Below are positions 1-9,843 of a stretch of 64,000 bases of DNA, piece by piece (positions within the stretch are counted from its first letter, which is position 1; every line of letters begins with the position of its first letter). A program made the position numbers and the translations under genes. The DNA is taken from assembly GCF_002835935.1 (NCBI RefSeq), contig NZ_PJCF01000009.1, positions 62,001 to 126,000 on the forward strand, read 5' to 3'. Source of the stretch: Paraglaciecola sp. MB-3u-78. Lineage in GTDB: Bacteria; Pseudomonadota; Gammaproteobacteria; Enterobacterales; Alteromonadaceae. The notes under the pieces are model-generated. The model was not told where the DNA came from, made no database searches, and saw nothing but the letters and a program-made list of their open reading frames with translations.

Positions 1-517
1 TAGCGGTAATTTCAGCAGCACGGCGGATTAAATCATAATTGCGAGTAGCGCCCATCCCGAGATTATGTGGAAAGATAACCGCACCTTCGAAGGTATTTTG
101 ACCATGAATTGCATCAACCGCTATAAGCAGCGGAATACCGAGCCGAGTCTTTAAAGCATGCGCTTGAAAGGTGTCGAACGTTGTTACCCAATCACTGACC
201 TTAGGGCCTGGCGTGAGTCCCTCGGTATGAATAATTGAGCCAATCATTCTATCTTTAATAATTTCGGGAGACACACTGTTATGCCAAACTGACTGGGTCA
301 TTTGACCAATTTTTTCATCTAGCGTCATTTCTTTTAAGAAACCATTGATTATCGCTTCTTTGCTAGCGTATTCACAGATGTCGAGTTTAGCACTACCCCA
401 AATACACTGGACATCAGGCCTTTCTACTAGTATGGGTGCTGTTGTTTTTTGTAACGAACAAGCCTGAATCAATATCAAGCAAAGAGATGAGTAAAGAAGG
501 TGTTTAACCTTGGTCAT
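1..517 (-). CDS. Glycoside hydrolase family 3 (beta-glucosidase-like) lipoprotein, N-terminal part
   Basis: Partial gene that runs off the left edge; 172 codons are visible from the ATG at 515-517. The N-terminus is a lipoprotein signal ending in the lipobox LIQAC, so the enzyme is probably membrane-anchored in the periplasm or outer membrane. The visible part contains the GH3 N-terminal barrel signatures DEKIGQMTQ, AVDAIHGQN and FPHNLGMGATR. GH3 enzymes release terminal beta-linked glucose or related sugars from oligosaccharides. The catalytic Asp lies beyond the edge, so substrate cannot be judged. The ORF was recovered by reading the minus strand from the edge. Confidence 0.88.
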   Translation of the reverse strand, partial: MTKVKHLLYSSLCLILIQACSLQKTTAPILVERPDVQCIWGSAKLDICEYASKEAIINGFLKEMTLDEKIGQMTQSVWHNSVSPEIIKDRMIGSIIHTEGLTPGPKVSDWVTTFDTFQAHALKTRLGIPLLIAVDAIHGQNTFEGAVIFPHNLGMGATRNYDLIRRAAEITA

Positions 518-884
518 AATAATAGCTGTTCACAGTGTTGTATTTCCTGCTACTAATACTACACAATCAAAAGGGTATCGTTAAAGGTTTTTGGATCTAT
601 TGGGATTAGAACAACCTTAACCTCTGATGAATGGAAACCGTAACAAACTTATTTGATTAAAAAATTATCTGTTATTCCTAGCCAGTGAAACGGATACAGC
701 GGGGGCTACCCTTTTGCTTACTGGGAGCATGTACTCAATTTACCTGATAATGGATGGGCTCTTTGCGACCCTTGTCAGCACAAATGTTCAATCATGGTTA
801 ATTTAAGCGTACTATTGCTCACATAAACCTACCCTAGTGGCATGATTATTAAATGCTTGATTCAAGTAGTGTGGAAATATTTCG
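518..884. other. Intergenic region between GH3 gene and HDOD gene
   Basis: Divergent promoter region of 367 bases. One plus-strand frame is open for a short stretch from about 700 to 800, but it has no credible start and no family I recognise. No hairpin terminator or operator was found. Confidence 0.5.
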
Positions 885-2339
885 ATGAATAAAAAAATTA
901 AACTGACCCCGGCACAATGGACAGAGTCTCTTGCAAAGGAAGAGTTGCCGGCCATTACATCCATCGCCAGTATTCTGAATAAGTTTTCAAATGATGATAC
1001 TTCCTCAATCCCCAAGTTAAGCAAGTTCATTTTGCATGACCAATCTCTATCCTCTTGTGTGTTGAGAGTGGCGAATAGTTCTCAGCGTGCGTCAGTCAAA
1101 AAAGTCACCACAGTCTCTCGGGCTTCAATTCTGCTTGGTATTCAAGCCATTAAAAATATTTGTTTGACCTCAAAAATATTGGAAGGGCTACTACGCAGCA
1201 AAAGTTTGCTGCCTGAGGTCTATGACCGTTTAATGAGCTTAATGGCGAACGCCTTTTATGCGGGTTTACTGGCAAAGATCATGGTACCTAATTATGATGA
1301 GAATACTCAGGAAGAAGTCTACCTAGCCGCCATGTTATACCACATTGGGGAAATATCATTTTGGAGCACGGGCACTGAATTAACTGAACAACTAATTCAA
1401 CAAGTAAATATGCCTGCTGCAGAATTTCAAAAGCATTGTGCTAGAATGTTGGGGGTAAACTTTAATGATTTAAGTATTGGTTTGGCCAAAACCTGGAATT
1501 TAGGAGACTTGTTGATTAAGTCTCTTGATAAACCAGAAAATCGAACCATTGAAATGAACATTATTAGTTTGGCGAATCAACTCAGTAGCTCAATTGCATC
1601 ACCTCCTAAAAGTAAAGGGGAGTTTGATCAGATACTGAGCCGCATTGGCAAAATAATGAAAATAGATGAACAGCACTTAAAAGTCCGGATCGAACAAACC
1701 AGAGAATTAGCCCTAAATTTGTTAAGCTCCTACGGATCTTCAATTCTAGAAAGTTATATAAAGCCCTTACCAAAGACCGCAGATTTTGAGCCTCAACTCG
1801 CAAAAAAAAATGAGACAAAGATGAGCACAGAGCAAGCTATGCTGGTTGCCATAAAAACGCTCAGCCAGTTGACAAAAAGTAAGAGCAACATCAATGATTT
1901 TTTGTCTCATACAATACAAAGTTCTGCGCATATTCTTGGTTTTGACCGCTGCACATTCTGGGTGTTGAATGCCAACAAAAACACTCTCGAAGCCCGCATC
2001 TCTTTTGATGGTGACAGCCATCTAATCAGTTTTCATCGTGCCATTTCATTGGCACCCAATATGAATATCATGAGTTACACCATTAACAAAAATAACGCTT
2101 TATTGGTTAATGATTACCAACATGCTAAATGGCAAAACTACATATCTTCTGAGATCATAAAACTAATTGATAAAGGCGCAATTTGTATTGCCCCTGTTAA
2201 AGTGGGAGATAAAAGTTTAGGGGTGATCACTGGCCAAAATTTTGATAAAACGCAAAAAATAAGTGAAGAAAAATTTTCTCAGTTTGATTTTTTAATTGAA
2301 CACCTGAACATGTGTTTAAGCATGATCGCTAATCGATAA
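885..2339 (+). CDS. HDOD domain protein with C-terminal GAF-like domain
   Basis: A 484-residue soluble protein. Residues about 15-210 match the HDOD domain (LPAITSIASILNKF, then LSSCVLRVANSS and SRASILLGIQAIKNI), a degenerate HD-type fold without a full metal-binding HD pair that is used in signalling. Residues about 310-480 look like a GAF sensor domain (ILGFDRCTFWVLN, later GAICIAPVKVGDKSLGVITG). HDOD proteins often act in c-di-GMP, stress or motility signalling, but no partner is encoded next to it, so the role is open. It stands alone between long intergenic regions. Confidence 0.85.
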   Translation: MNKKIKLTPAQWTESLAKEELPAITSIASILNKFSNDDTSSIPKLSKFILHDQSLSSCVLRVANSSQRASVKKVTTVSRASILLGIQAIKNICLTSKILEGLLRSKSLLPEVYDRLMSLMANAFYAGLLAKIMVPNYDENTQEEVYLAAMLYHIGEISFWSTGTELTEQLIQQVNMPAAEFQKHCARMLGVNFNDLSIGLAKTWNLGDLLIKSLDKPENRTIEMNIISLANQLSSSIASPPKSKGEFDQILSRIGKIMKIDEQHLKVRIEQTRELALNLLSSYGSSILESYIKPLPKTADFEPQLAKKNETKMSTEQAMLVAIKTLSQLTKSKSNINDFLSHTIQSSAHILGFDRCTFWVLNANKNTLEARISFDGDSHLISFHRAISLAPNMNIMSYTINKNNALLVNDYQHAKWQNYISSEIIKLIDKGAICIAPVKVGDKSLGVITGQNFDKTQKISEEKFSQFDFLIEHLNMCLSMIANR

Positions 2340-2843
2340 TTGACCATGTTAGCTGGAAGGAAAATCCCCAACAAAGTGGACACGTGTAAACCTGTAAATC
2401 TGCGTGGACAGAGCCGATGAAATGTCACTTTTAGATATTGTATAGTCAATTACATCAGGACCAGAGAAAGGCTGCAAAGGTGGCTCACACAACTATCAAA
2501 ACCAATTTTATCGAGATACTGCTATGACCAGTTAAACTCACAGCACTTTTGAGCCGCTTAGTATGAAATACTAATCTCTTACACTTACGGGTAAACTTTA
2601 ATGCAAATAATTATCCTTATGGGCGAACTTTATTGTCACTTCACTTTAGGCTCAAGATTAAAAACGTTGAGCCTCCCATAGCAATGCAACAAAGAGGTCA
2701 GAATTTTTAATCTCGACTCTGGCAGATCAAAAGGTAAAATCGGCTCACCTTACGAAGTGTAAAATTCAATTTGTTGTATATACCCATACCACTGTTACTA
2801 TGAGTGTTACAATAAACGGTCAGTTATTTTAAGTGAAAATCAC
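2340..2843. other. Intergenic region, 504 bases
   Basis: No open frame with a plausible start was found. One stem-loop with 8-bp arms (AGGCTCAA / TTGAGCCT) lies at 2648-2674 without a T-tract, so it is not a convincing terminator. The last 60 bases should hold the yajD promoter. Confidence 0.5.
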
Positions 2844-3215
2844 ATGTCGAATCAAAAAGCTGGGGCAGGCGGTTATGATAAAGTGTTCGCCGAGCAGCAA
2901 GAATACATAGCCAAACGTGCATCGGGTTATCGTGAACAAGCCATTAAGATATACCCTTGGATCTGTGGCCGTTGTCGCCGTGAGTTTACCCATAGAAACC
3001 TATCAGAGTTAACGGTACATCACGTCGATCATAACCATGGTAATAACCCCAGTGATGGCAGTAACTGGGAACTGCTGTGTTTGTATTGTCATGATGAAGA
3101 GCATTCTAAGTTTGAAAATTTTGTACGTTACGGTAGTACCCAGGATACTGAAATCGAAACAAGCACGTACAATCCATTTGCCGATCTAAAAGACCGAATG
3201 AAGCAAAAAAAGTAG
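2844..3215 (+). CDS. yajD: YajD-like HNH nuclease family protein
   Basis: This 123-residue protein resembles E. coli YajD along its length (GYREQAIKIYPWICGRCRREF, later DGSNWELLCLYCHDEEHSK and NPFADLKDRM). Two Cys pairs (C41/C44 and C79/C82) form a zinc knuckle around the HNH core HHVDHNH at 59-65. The family has a nuclease-type fold and most likely acts on nucleic acid, but its cellular role is not established. A small membrane protein gene follows 21 bases downstream and may be co-transcribed. Confidence 0.9.
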   Translation: MSNQKAGAGGYDKVFAEQQEYIAKRASGYREQAIKIYPWICGRCRREFTHRNLSELTVHHVDHNHGNNPSDGSNWELLCLYCHDEEHSKFENFVRYGSTQDTEIETSTYNPFADLKDRMKQKK

Positions 3216-3236
3216 GTAACAGGAGACACTCTCACT

Positions 3237-3446
3237 ATGAACACTGCACTACTTTTATGGGCCATAGTGTTTAGCTCAATAGGTGTAGGTTACTTTATCT
3301 ATGGCAAAAAACGAGATGATTTTGCCATTCGTTCCACTGGCTTAGCGCTGATCCTATTTCCATATTTTATCGATAATGCATTTCTTCTGGTATTAGTTGG
3401 ATTAATACTGATGGCTGTGCCAAAACTGCTTAGTCGATATATGTGA
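3237..3446 (+). CDS. Small two-helix inner-membrane protein
   Basis: A 69-residue protein with a good ribosome binding site (AGGAG, 3220-3224). Two hydrophobic stretches are visible, at residues about 3-22 and 36-62, separated by a basic loop (YGKKRDDFAIR). This predicts a hairpin membrane protein. The shape resembles small uncharacterised membrane proteins common in gammaproteobacteria. No catalytic motif is present. It follows yajD closely on the same strand. Function is unknown. Confidence 0.75.
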   Translation: MNTALLLWAIVFSSIGVGYFIYGKKRDDFAIRSTGLALILFPYFIDNAFLLVLVGLILMAVPKLLSRYM

Positions 3447-3646
3447 TGTCGGCGTATAAAATCAAAAATAATAGGACATAATTCTTTATTTTCAGAATCA
3501 TCACACAACATCCAGCAACTGTTATTATTCTTTCGATACAATTTTAAAAAAGCTGATAGTATGCGCCCGAAAACCACTAAGTATCTATGAGCAATTCCTC
3601 GGTATGAGTGATGGTTTAATCCTTTTTAACTTTTGCAGGTATTATA

Positions 3647-3985
3647 ATGTCAGAACAACCAACCAGAAACAGACGTCTTCAAAAAAAATTGTATTTGGGT
3701 GAGTGGGCTATCTTAGGCTTTGAGTTTAGTTTTAAGTTAACCGAAGCATCAGAATCAGAATACGAACTTTTTTTTAATAACCTTGAAGCACTAGTCAATA
3801 CCGAAGAACTTTATATTAGTCTTCATAACAATAGCGAGTCATTCGAAGGTTCTGTGACATCCGCAGCACGTTATGGCAATGCTACAGAAGAAGACAGAGC
3901 CGCTATTGAAGCGCTTCTTAACAGTCATGATATGGTCAGTGAAGTCAAAGTAGGTGCTTTAGTGGATGCATTTTACGAAATGTAA
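3647..3985 (+). CDS. yggL: YggL family (DUF469) protein
   Basis: The 112 residues fit the YggL/DUF469 family: basic N-terminus (RNRRLQKKLYLGEW), then GFEFSFKL, an acidic middle, and a C-terminal segment AAIEALLNSHDMVSEVKVGALVDAFYE that parallels the E. coli ending. E. coli YggL has been reported to bind the 50S ribosomal subunit, so an association with translation is likely here by homology. The gene is monocistronic, and a hairpin at 4163-4184 may end its transcript. Confidence 0.85.
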   Translation: MSEQPTRNRRLQKKLYLGEWAILGFEFSFKLTEASESEYELFFNNLEALVNTEELYISLHNNSESFEGSVTSAARYGNATEEDRAAIEALLNSHDMVSEVKVGALVDAFYEM

Positions 3986-4162
3986 CGATTGGATATAAAG
4001 TGTCAAACCATCCAAAAACACAACTATTATTGAATCGACCAGAATAATTGAAAACAAATAGGTGTATATAATGAATATTCAGATGCACCACTTTACCGTT
4101 AGCCGAGTAAAGAGAGTGTACTTATAGACTGAATCTGGGTATCAAAAGAATTCAATTACATG

Positions 4163-4184
4163 ATGACTGCTTTTTAGCAGTCAT
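4163..4184. terminator. Hairpin between yggL and the outer-membrane protein gene
   Basis: A perfect 9-bp stem (ATGACTGCT / AGCAGTCAT) with a TTTT loop lies in the convergent region between yggL (+) and the barrel gene (-). There is only a short T-run on either side, so it is a candidate bidirectional terminator rather than a textbook one. Confidence 0.5.
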
Positions 4185-4187
4185 TTA

Positions 4188-4240
4188 CCTCTGTGCTCTC
4201 CTTGTCCTCTGTGGTTAAATTCTATTGGCTTTTAGCTTTG
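4188..4240. repeat. Partial, diverged copy of an intergenic repeat
   Basis: The string CTTGTCCTCTGTGGTTAAA followed by GGCTTTTAGCTTT resembles the core of the 83-base repeat found twice at 7578-7801 (TTTGTCCTCTGTGGTGCAAA ... AAGCTAAAAGCT). It is shorter and more diverged than those copies. Confidence 0.5.
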
Positions 4241-4255
4241 ATAGTAACTATTAGC

Positions 4256-4873
4256 TTAAAAATTATACCGTAGTCCAACATTGACAGTCGTCACGGTTAA
4301 GTTGTCTTGGCCTTTAATATATTCTATCTCAGCACGGATCATAGAGCGGGCCCCCACAAAATAATCAAAACCTAAACCAATAACCCCAGCGACACCACCT
4401 TCGTCATAATCACACATAGTAGCGGCACCAAAATCCGTAATAGCCAAAACATTAGCTTGACCAAATTCGCATTCCCTCACACCTGCTAAAAGTTGTTGAC
4501 CACGAATATCAGTTTTGAGCACACCTATACGATAAAATAACTCGCCGGTTGGGCTTGATGCTTTACCAAGAAAGGCCAAAAACAGAGCATCACCTTGTTG
4601 TACGTTTTCACCCTGAGTAACATCAGTAGCGGTGGGTAAATCATTGGTGTATAAGGTGTCGTTGATCAATTGTTGGTAACCCGCTTCAAGATACCACTGA
4701 GGGTCAAACTGATAACCAAAAGCCATTTTATAACCAAACCCTCGGTTAGGATCTTGGATAAATTCCACATCTGAGTACCCGACTGAAAATACAGTATAAA
4801 GATTATCAGCCGCTAATGTTTGTCCACTCACCATCCAACTTAGTACCAGTACAGCAATCTGCTTTTTTAACAC
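4256..4873 (-). CDS. Outer-membrane beta-barrel protein, porin-like
   Basis: A 205-residue exported protein. The N-terminus is a Sec signal peptide (MLKKQIAVLVLSWMVSGQTLAA, cleavage near residue 22). The mature part alternates hydrophobic and polar residues as in an 8-stranded OmpA-like barrel (YTVFSVGYSDVEF, GFGYKMAFGYQF, WYLEAGYQQL) and ends in the terminal aromatic signature VGLRYNF expected for BAM-dependent insertion. Two internal Cys residues (near 136 and 154) could form an extracellular-loop disulfide. Ligand and role are unknown. Confidence 0.78.
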   Translation of the reverse strand: MLKKQIAVLVLSWMVSGQTLAADNLYTVFSVGYSDVEFIQDPNRGFGYKMAFGYQFDPQWYLEAGYQQLINDTLYTNDLPTATDVTQGENVQQGDALFLAFLGKASSPTGELFYRIGVLKTDIRGQQLLAGVRECEFGQANVLAITDFGAATMCDYDEGGVAGVIGLGFDYFVGARSMIRAEIEYIKGQDNLTVTTVNVGLRYNF

Positions 4874-5103
4874 GCTACAATTCCATATTACTTACTATTG
4901 ATAGTACAATACTACATTCATACCCTGCTGCAATAGCGTACGAACTTATATATTGATACGGTTGTATACATAACAGTAATCTTAGATAACTCATCTGAAG
5001 ATAACTGATTGCTAGATTTTTCTTTTAATCGCAGATGACAAATTGCGATCTTCTTTGACCCTGTTTAGTATGAATATCACAGAATATAAAATTGGAGTGT
5101 CTT

Positions 5104-5514
5104 TTGTTTAACCACGTTTTTTTTAAAATCTTAAGCATCAGTTTATTGGTTAGCGCATGTGCTAGTAATACCCCAACAATCATGACAGATGAAAAATTTG
5201 ATTCTCGGTTAACGGATAAAGGGCAAACTGAATTTGTTTATGGTATTTCTTGGCAAAACACGTCTCAAGAATCGTTACTCCGTGATGGTCGTAAAGAAAT
5301 AAAGCGACCTCAAACTGACGAGATTTTTTTGCAAGAAAGGCCCAACAGATTAGCCATGCAAGCCAACAACCAAACCAAACTTGACTTGGAAGATCAGGCA
5401 GCACAAGCTCTAAAAAGAAGACTCGTAAAAGAGCAGCTTTGCGCTAAAGGATATGAGATCAGTAATGTGATCTGGAAAGCCGAAAGTATCCGCTTGCTCG
5501 GATATTGTTTTTAG
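5104..5514 (+). CDS. Small lipoprotein of unknown function
   Basis: A lipoprotein with signal sequence and lipobox LLVSAC, followed by a polar, charged domain of about 115 residues with a C-terminal helix-rich part (LEDQAAQALKRRLVKEQLCAKGYEI). No family is recognised. I prefer the TTG start at 5104 because GGAG lies at 5094-5097 with a 6-base spacer; the longer reading from TTG 5092 would bury that site. It lies 46 bases upstream of frmA on the same strand, but its link to formaldehyde metabolism is unsupported. Confidence 0.65.
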   Translation: MFNHVFFKILSISLLVSACASNTPTIMTDEKFDSRLTDKGQTEFVYGISWQNTSQESLLRDGRKEIKRPQTDEIFLQERPNRLAMQANNQTKLDLEDQAAQALKRRLVKEQLCAKGYEISNVIWKAESIRLLGYCF

Positions 5515-5551
5515 CATAGCCCCCACCTGGGTAATAGACTGAATAAAATAA

Positions 5552-6678
<1,127 letters not shown>

Positions 6679-6679
<1 letters not shown>

Positions 6680-7548
6680 TGCCGGGTGAAATCCCGGGTA
6701 CAACCGGATTAGCTGAACTCAGTGCTAATAAGTGTTTTGGTGGTTGGCAAAAACGCTACAGCCACAAGTCAACTGTACTTAAATGCGACATGCAGTTTAG
6801 TGTATTTATTCCACCGATTGTTAATCGAGACGAAAAGCTACCTGCGCTCTATTGGTTAAGCGGACTGACCTGCACTGACGAAAACTTTGCTGCAAAAGCA
6901 GGGGCACAAAGAGTAGCGGCTGAACTAGGTATCATGCTGATAATGCCTGATACCAGTCCTCGTGGCGATCACATACCCGATGCAGCATACGCAGCTTACG
7001 ATTTAGGCTTAGGGGCCGGATTTTACATTAATGCCACACAAGAGCCGTGGCATGAGCATTATCAAATGTACGACTACATTGTTGAAGAGTTACCCGCCCT
7101 TATTAATAAAGAATTTAGAGTAAAAGCTAAATCTGCAATAGCCGGACATTCAATGGGCGGACATGGCGCGCTAATCATTGCATTGTCGAATATGAAGCAA
7201 TATTGCTCGGTATCGGCCTTCGCACCTATTGTTAATCCATCAGATTGCCAATGGGGTCAAAAAGCCTTTAGCAACTATTTAGGCGATAACCCAAAAGACT
7301 GGGAGGCCTACGATAGCTGCGTGTTAATGCGTCAACAAGGGAAATTCCTGCATATTCCCATGTTAATTGACCAAGGTGTGGATGATAATTTTTATCATCC
7401 ACAGAAACTCACTAAACCTTTAGAGGACGTAGCCTTAGAAATAGGTTACGAAGCCGAATTTCGATACCATGCGGGTTATGATCACAGCTACTTTTTTGTG
7501 GCTAGTTTTATTGAAGAACATCTAAGGTTTCATGCCAAACACTTATAA
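6679..7548 (+). CDS. frmB: S-formylglutathione hydrolase
   Basis: A 289-residue alpha/beta hydrolase that releases formate and glutathione from S-formylglutathione, completing the pathway started by the overlapping frmA. The nucleophile elbow GHSMGGHGAL places Ser158 as the catalytic serine, with the acid in DQGVDDNF and the base in AGYDHSYFF near the C-terminus. The signatures YWLSGLTCTDENF and PDTSPRG are typical of the family. No frmR-type repressor gene is adjacent, so induction by formaldehyde, if any, must be controlled elsewhere. Confidence 0.95.
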
Positions 7549-7577
7549 TTAGAACTGCTTTTGCACTTAAAAATTTG

Positions 7578-7660
7578 TCTGTTCCTCGGTGCAGCAAATC
7601 CTCTTTGTCCACTGTGGTGCAAACACTCCTAAGCTAAAAAGCTAAAAGCTATCTAACCAC
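7578..7660. repeat. 83-base intergenic direct repeat, copy 1
   Basis: Begins TCTGTTCCTCGGTGCAGC and ends GCTATCTAACCAC. The same unit recurs 141 bases later at 7719-7801 with only a few substitutions. Immediately after this copy an inverted version of the core (AACCACAGAGGAAAACGAGG) occurs, so the unit can also pair with itself. Confidence 0.8.
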
Positions 7661-7718
7661 AGAGGAAAACGAGGTCACCAGGTGCCGCAAACAGAGAAAA
7701 GAAAAAGAAAACTTAACA

Positions 7719-7801
7719 TCTGTTCCTCGGTGCAGCGAAGCCTCTTTGTCCTCTGTGGTGCAAACGCTCTTAAGCTGAAAAGCTAAAAGCTATCTAACCA
7801 C
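7719..7801. repeat. 83-base intergenic direct repeat, copy 2
   Basis: Second copy of the repeat at 7578-7660, in the same orientation and of equal length. It abuts the 3' end of the beta-barrel gene that stops at 7807, so both copies fill the convergent region between frmB and that gene. Confidence 0.8.
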
Positions 7802-7806
7802 CCGAC

Positions 7807-8991
7807 TTAGAAATAATACTCTACACTTAATTGAACGTAATCGTCTCTGCGCACTAGATAGCTAGGTTCTGCGGGTTCATCGCTAGAAAACAGCCATGCG
7901 TCTAGTCTCCACTTCCAATGATCATTTATGCGACTAGACGCCTCAATAAACCCCGTTCTAACATTTGAGTAATCAAGATCTTGTACTATACCTGCCAATA
8001 TTTGAGTGCCATCAATATCATTAAACACTAGCCGAGTACCCAGCATTAAATCATTTTGTGCTACAACATTTGTCAGATCTTCGCGATCATCATATTGATA
8101 TTCCATAAGCCAATTGATATCGTAGACACTATTAAAAAAACCTACAAAAGAATATTCAAAGCCCCCCACAAAAGCAGTAAAGTCTTGTTCCATGGCCTTG
8201 CGTTGAATGCCTTCAAACTTGATTGTCCAGCCACCCAACATGGCCAAAACATCGATTCCAGCTTGTTGAATTTGAGGATAAAATGGACGCAGACTTGGTT
8301 CTAATAATTCATTAGTGGTAAGAACAAAATCTGGCTCTCTGGAGGTTCCGTCAAAATATGATAAACCCACTTCCCAGTCGCCTAATGTATGTTGCCATCT
8401 GATAGCCCAATCAAGGTTTTTTTCCTCATCTTCGGACTCGTAGATTGGATTGTCGGTATCCACTGGGAGTGGAGGCCTTAAACGGCCATCATCTCCAGAA
8501 AAGGTGCGATCTCGAAAATATGGCAACAAAAACACCGTAGTATTACCCCAGTCTTTAAACAGAGAAAACGCCACCATTGGCTGACCTAACTTATCTTCGC
8601 CATCAATGGTTTCAACACCATCAGTTTGATTAATGATATCAACTAAATGTAACGACTCAGTTTGCCCCCAGAATACCTTACTGATACCTGTTTGGATCTC
8701 CCATTCCTCACCACTGTGTACCCACTTCAACTCGCGGATATCTCCATGGGTTCGTTCTGGATCTTGTTGGTCAAAACGGTAAAAACCTTTAAATAATAAG
8801 CTGTCATTACCGTCATTAAATGAGGTATAAAGTTCTGGGGCAAAATATACCGACAAATCAGCTCTTTCCTGTTGAGGATAAAGCGCATCTTGGAAAAAAT
8901 AGCGTTGTTCTACAGCCGCGATACCTGTGTATTCGATTTCAGCAAACACTATTGTAGGTAGAAAAGCGATAAATAAGATAAGTATCTTCAA
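7807..8991 (-). CDS. Outer-membrane beta-barrel protein of an RND/MMPL export operon
   Basis: A 394-residue exported protein with a signal peptide (MKILILFIAFLPTIVFA). The mature chain is rich in amphipathic strands with short turns (GFYRFDQ, WEIQTGISKVFWG, WEVGLSYFDG) and ends in the aromatic signature LSVEYYF, as expected for a large outer-membrane barrel. It is the last gene of a three-gene minus-strand run behind an MMPL pump and a LolA-like periplasmic protein. The family is one I cannot name exactly; I infer it is the outer-membrane partner of that exporter. Confidence 0.72.
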   Translation of the reverse strand: MKILILFIAFLPTIVFAEIEYTGIAAVEQRYFFQDALYPQQERADLSVYFAPELYTSFNDGNDSLLFKGFYRFDQQDPERTHGDIRELKWVHSGEEWEIQTGISKVFWGQTESLHLVDIINQTDGVETIDGEDKLGQPMVAFSLFKDWGNTTVFLLPYFRDRTFSGDDGRLRPPLPVDTDNPIYESEDEEKNLDWAIRWQHTLGDWEVGLSYFDGTSREPDFVLTTNELLEPSLRPFYPQIQQAGIDVLAMLGGWTIKFEGIQRKAMEQDFTAFVGGFEYSFVGFFNSVYDINWLMEYQYDDREDLTNVVAQNDLMLGTRLVFNDIDGTQILAGIVQDLDYSNVRTGFIEASSRINDHWKWRLDAWLFSSDEPAEPSYLVRRDDYVQLSVEYYF

Positions 8992-9039
8992 TGTGCATCC
9001 TTTAAAAGCGGATCGTACACTTTTTTAGCAAAGCCAGAT

Positions 9040-9843
9040 TTATCGAACATTCTTTAAAGTACCCTTATTAAAATCATTGTCCGATAAACCGGTATTAAAA
9101 TTTATTTGATGAATAACTAGCTCAGTACTTTTACCATTTTGCTCATTAAACATTTCAGTGCGCTTTGGACGCCAATATTTGTCTAAGTACAAGGTAAAGT
9201 CATAGTTCACTAATTCTTTTAGCAAACTACCTTTACGATCATAAAATTCAGCTTTTAATAATCGGTAGTGCTTTTTATCAACCCAGATAATTTGTTTTGA
9301 ATAACCTGAATCTTTATCAGTTGGTACTTGCTCCAACACAAAACTGGCCTGCCCATCAAAGGTTTCGTCCCGCAAATACCTAAAATCATATTTTTCTATT
9401 TCGAAGGAACTCATATCTTCGAATGCAAACTCACTGCCCATAAAAGGGCCTGACTTATTTCGAGAACGTATACGTTTTACTTTACTTAACTTAGGCAGAT
9501 ACATCCATTGATCATCAGGCTCAATTGCATGAGAAAAACTTAAAAATGCAGTACCTTTTACATCTAAGGGTTGATCAAAGATAGTTAAAGCTTTGTCTCC
9601 GTCATCAGCAATTTCCAACGATTTCATGCGCATTTTACGTTCAACTTCATCCCCTTGAGTATTACGTAAAATCATACTCATATCGCCGGTACTGTCTCCC
9701 CAGCCCGAATCTCTTAGCTTGCGCTCTTTAGCGATAGTCAGACCTTTTTCTTGCGCAGATTGTGCATAACTAACCAAAGAATGCGTCAAGAGTATAAAAA
9801 CTAAGACTGCTTTTGTCACTGATGAAAGGTGATATCTATTCAT
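9040..9843 (-). CDS. Outer membrane lipoprotein-sorting (LolA-like) periplasmic protein
   Basis: A signal peptide (ending LVSYAQ) precedes a LolA/LolB-like fold of about 240 residues. Motifs include MSMILRN, DKALTIFDQPLDVKGTAFL, DDQWMYLPKLSKVKRI and a C-terminal YWRPKRTEMFN, all typical of the outer membrane lipoprotein-sorting family. I choose the ATG at 9843 because AGGAG lies just upstream with good spacing; a longer reading to 9876 adds a non-signal N-terminus. The gene overlaps the end of the upstream MMPL gene by 8 bases. It probably shuttles a lipid or lipoprotein across the periplasm for that pump. Confidence 0.82.
   Translation of the reverse strand: MNRYHLSSVTKAVLVFILLTHSLVSYAQSAQEKGLTIAKERKLRDSGWGDSTGDMSMILRNTQGDEVERKMRMKSLEIADDGDKALTIFDQPLDVKGTAFLSFSHAIEPDDQWMYLPKLSKVKRIRSRNKSGPFMGSEFAFEDMSSFEIEKYDFRYLRDETFDGQASFVLEQVPTDKDSGYSKQIIWVDKKHYRLLKAEFYDRKGSLLKELVNYDFTLYLDKYWRPKRTEMFNEQNGKSTELVIHQINFNTGLSDNDFNKGTLKNVR

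Noticed and set aside
700-812. Open plus-strand stretch with a Cys-rich reading
   Set aside because: Short, no start codon or ribosome site, and no known family; probably chance.
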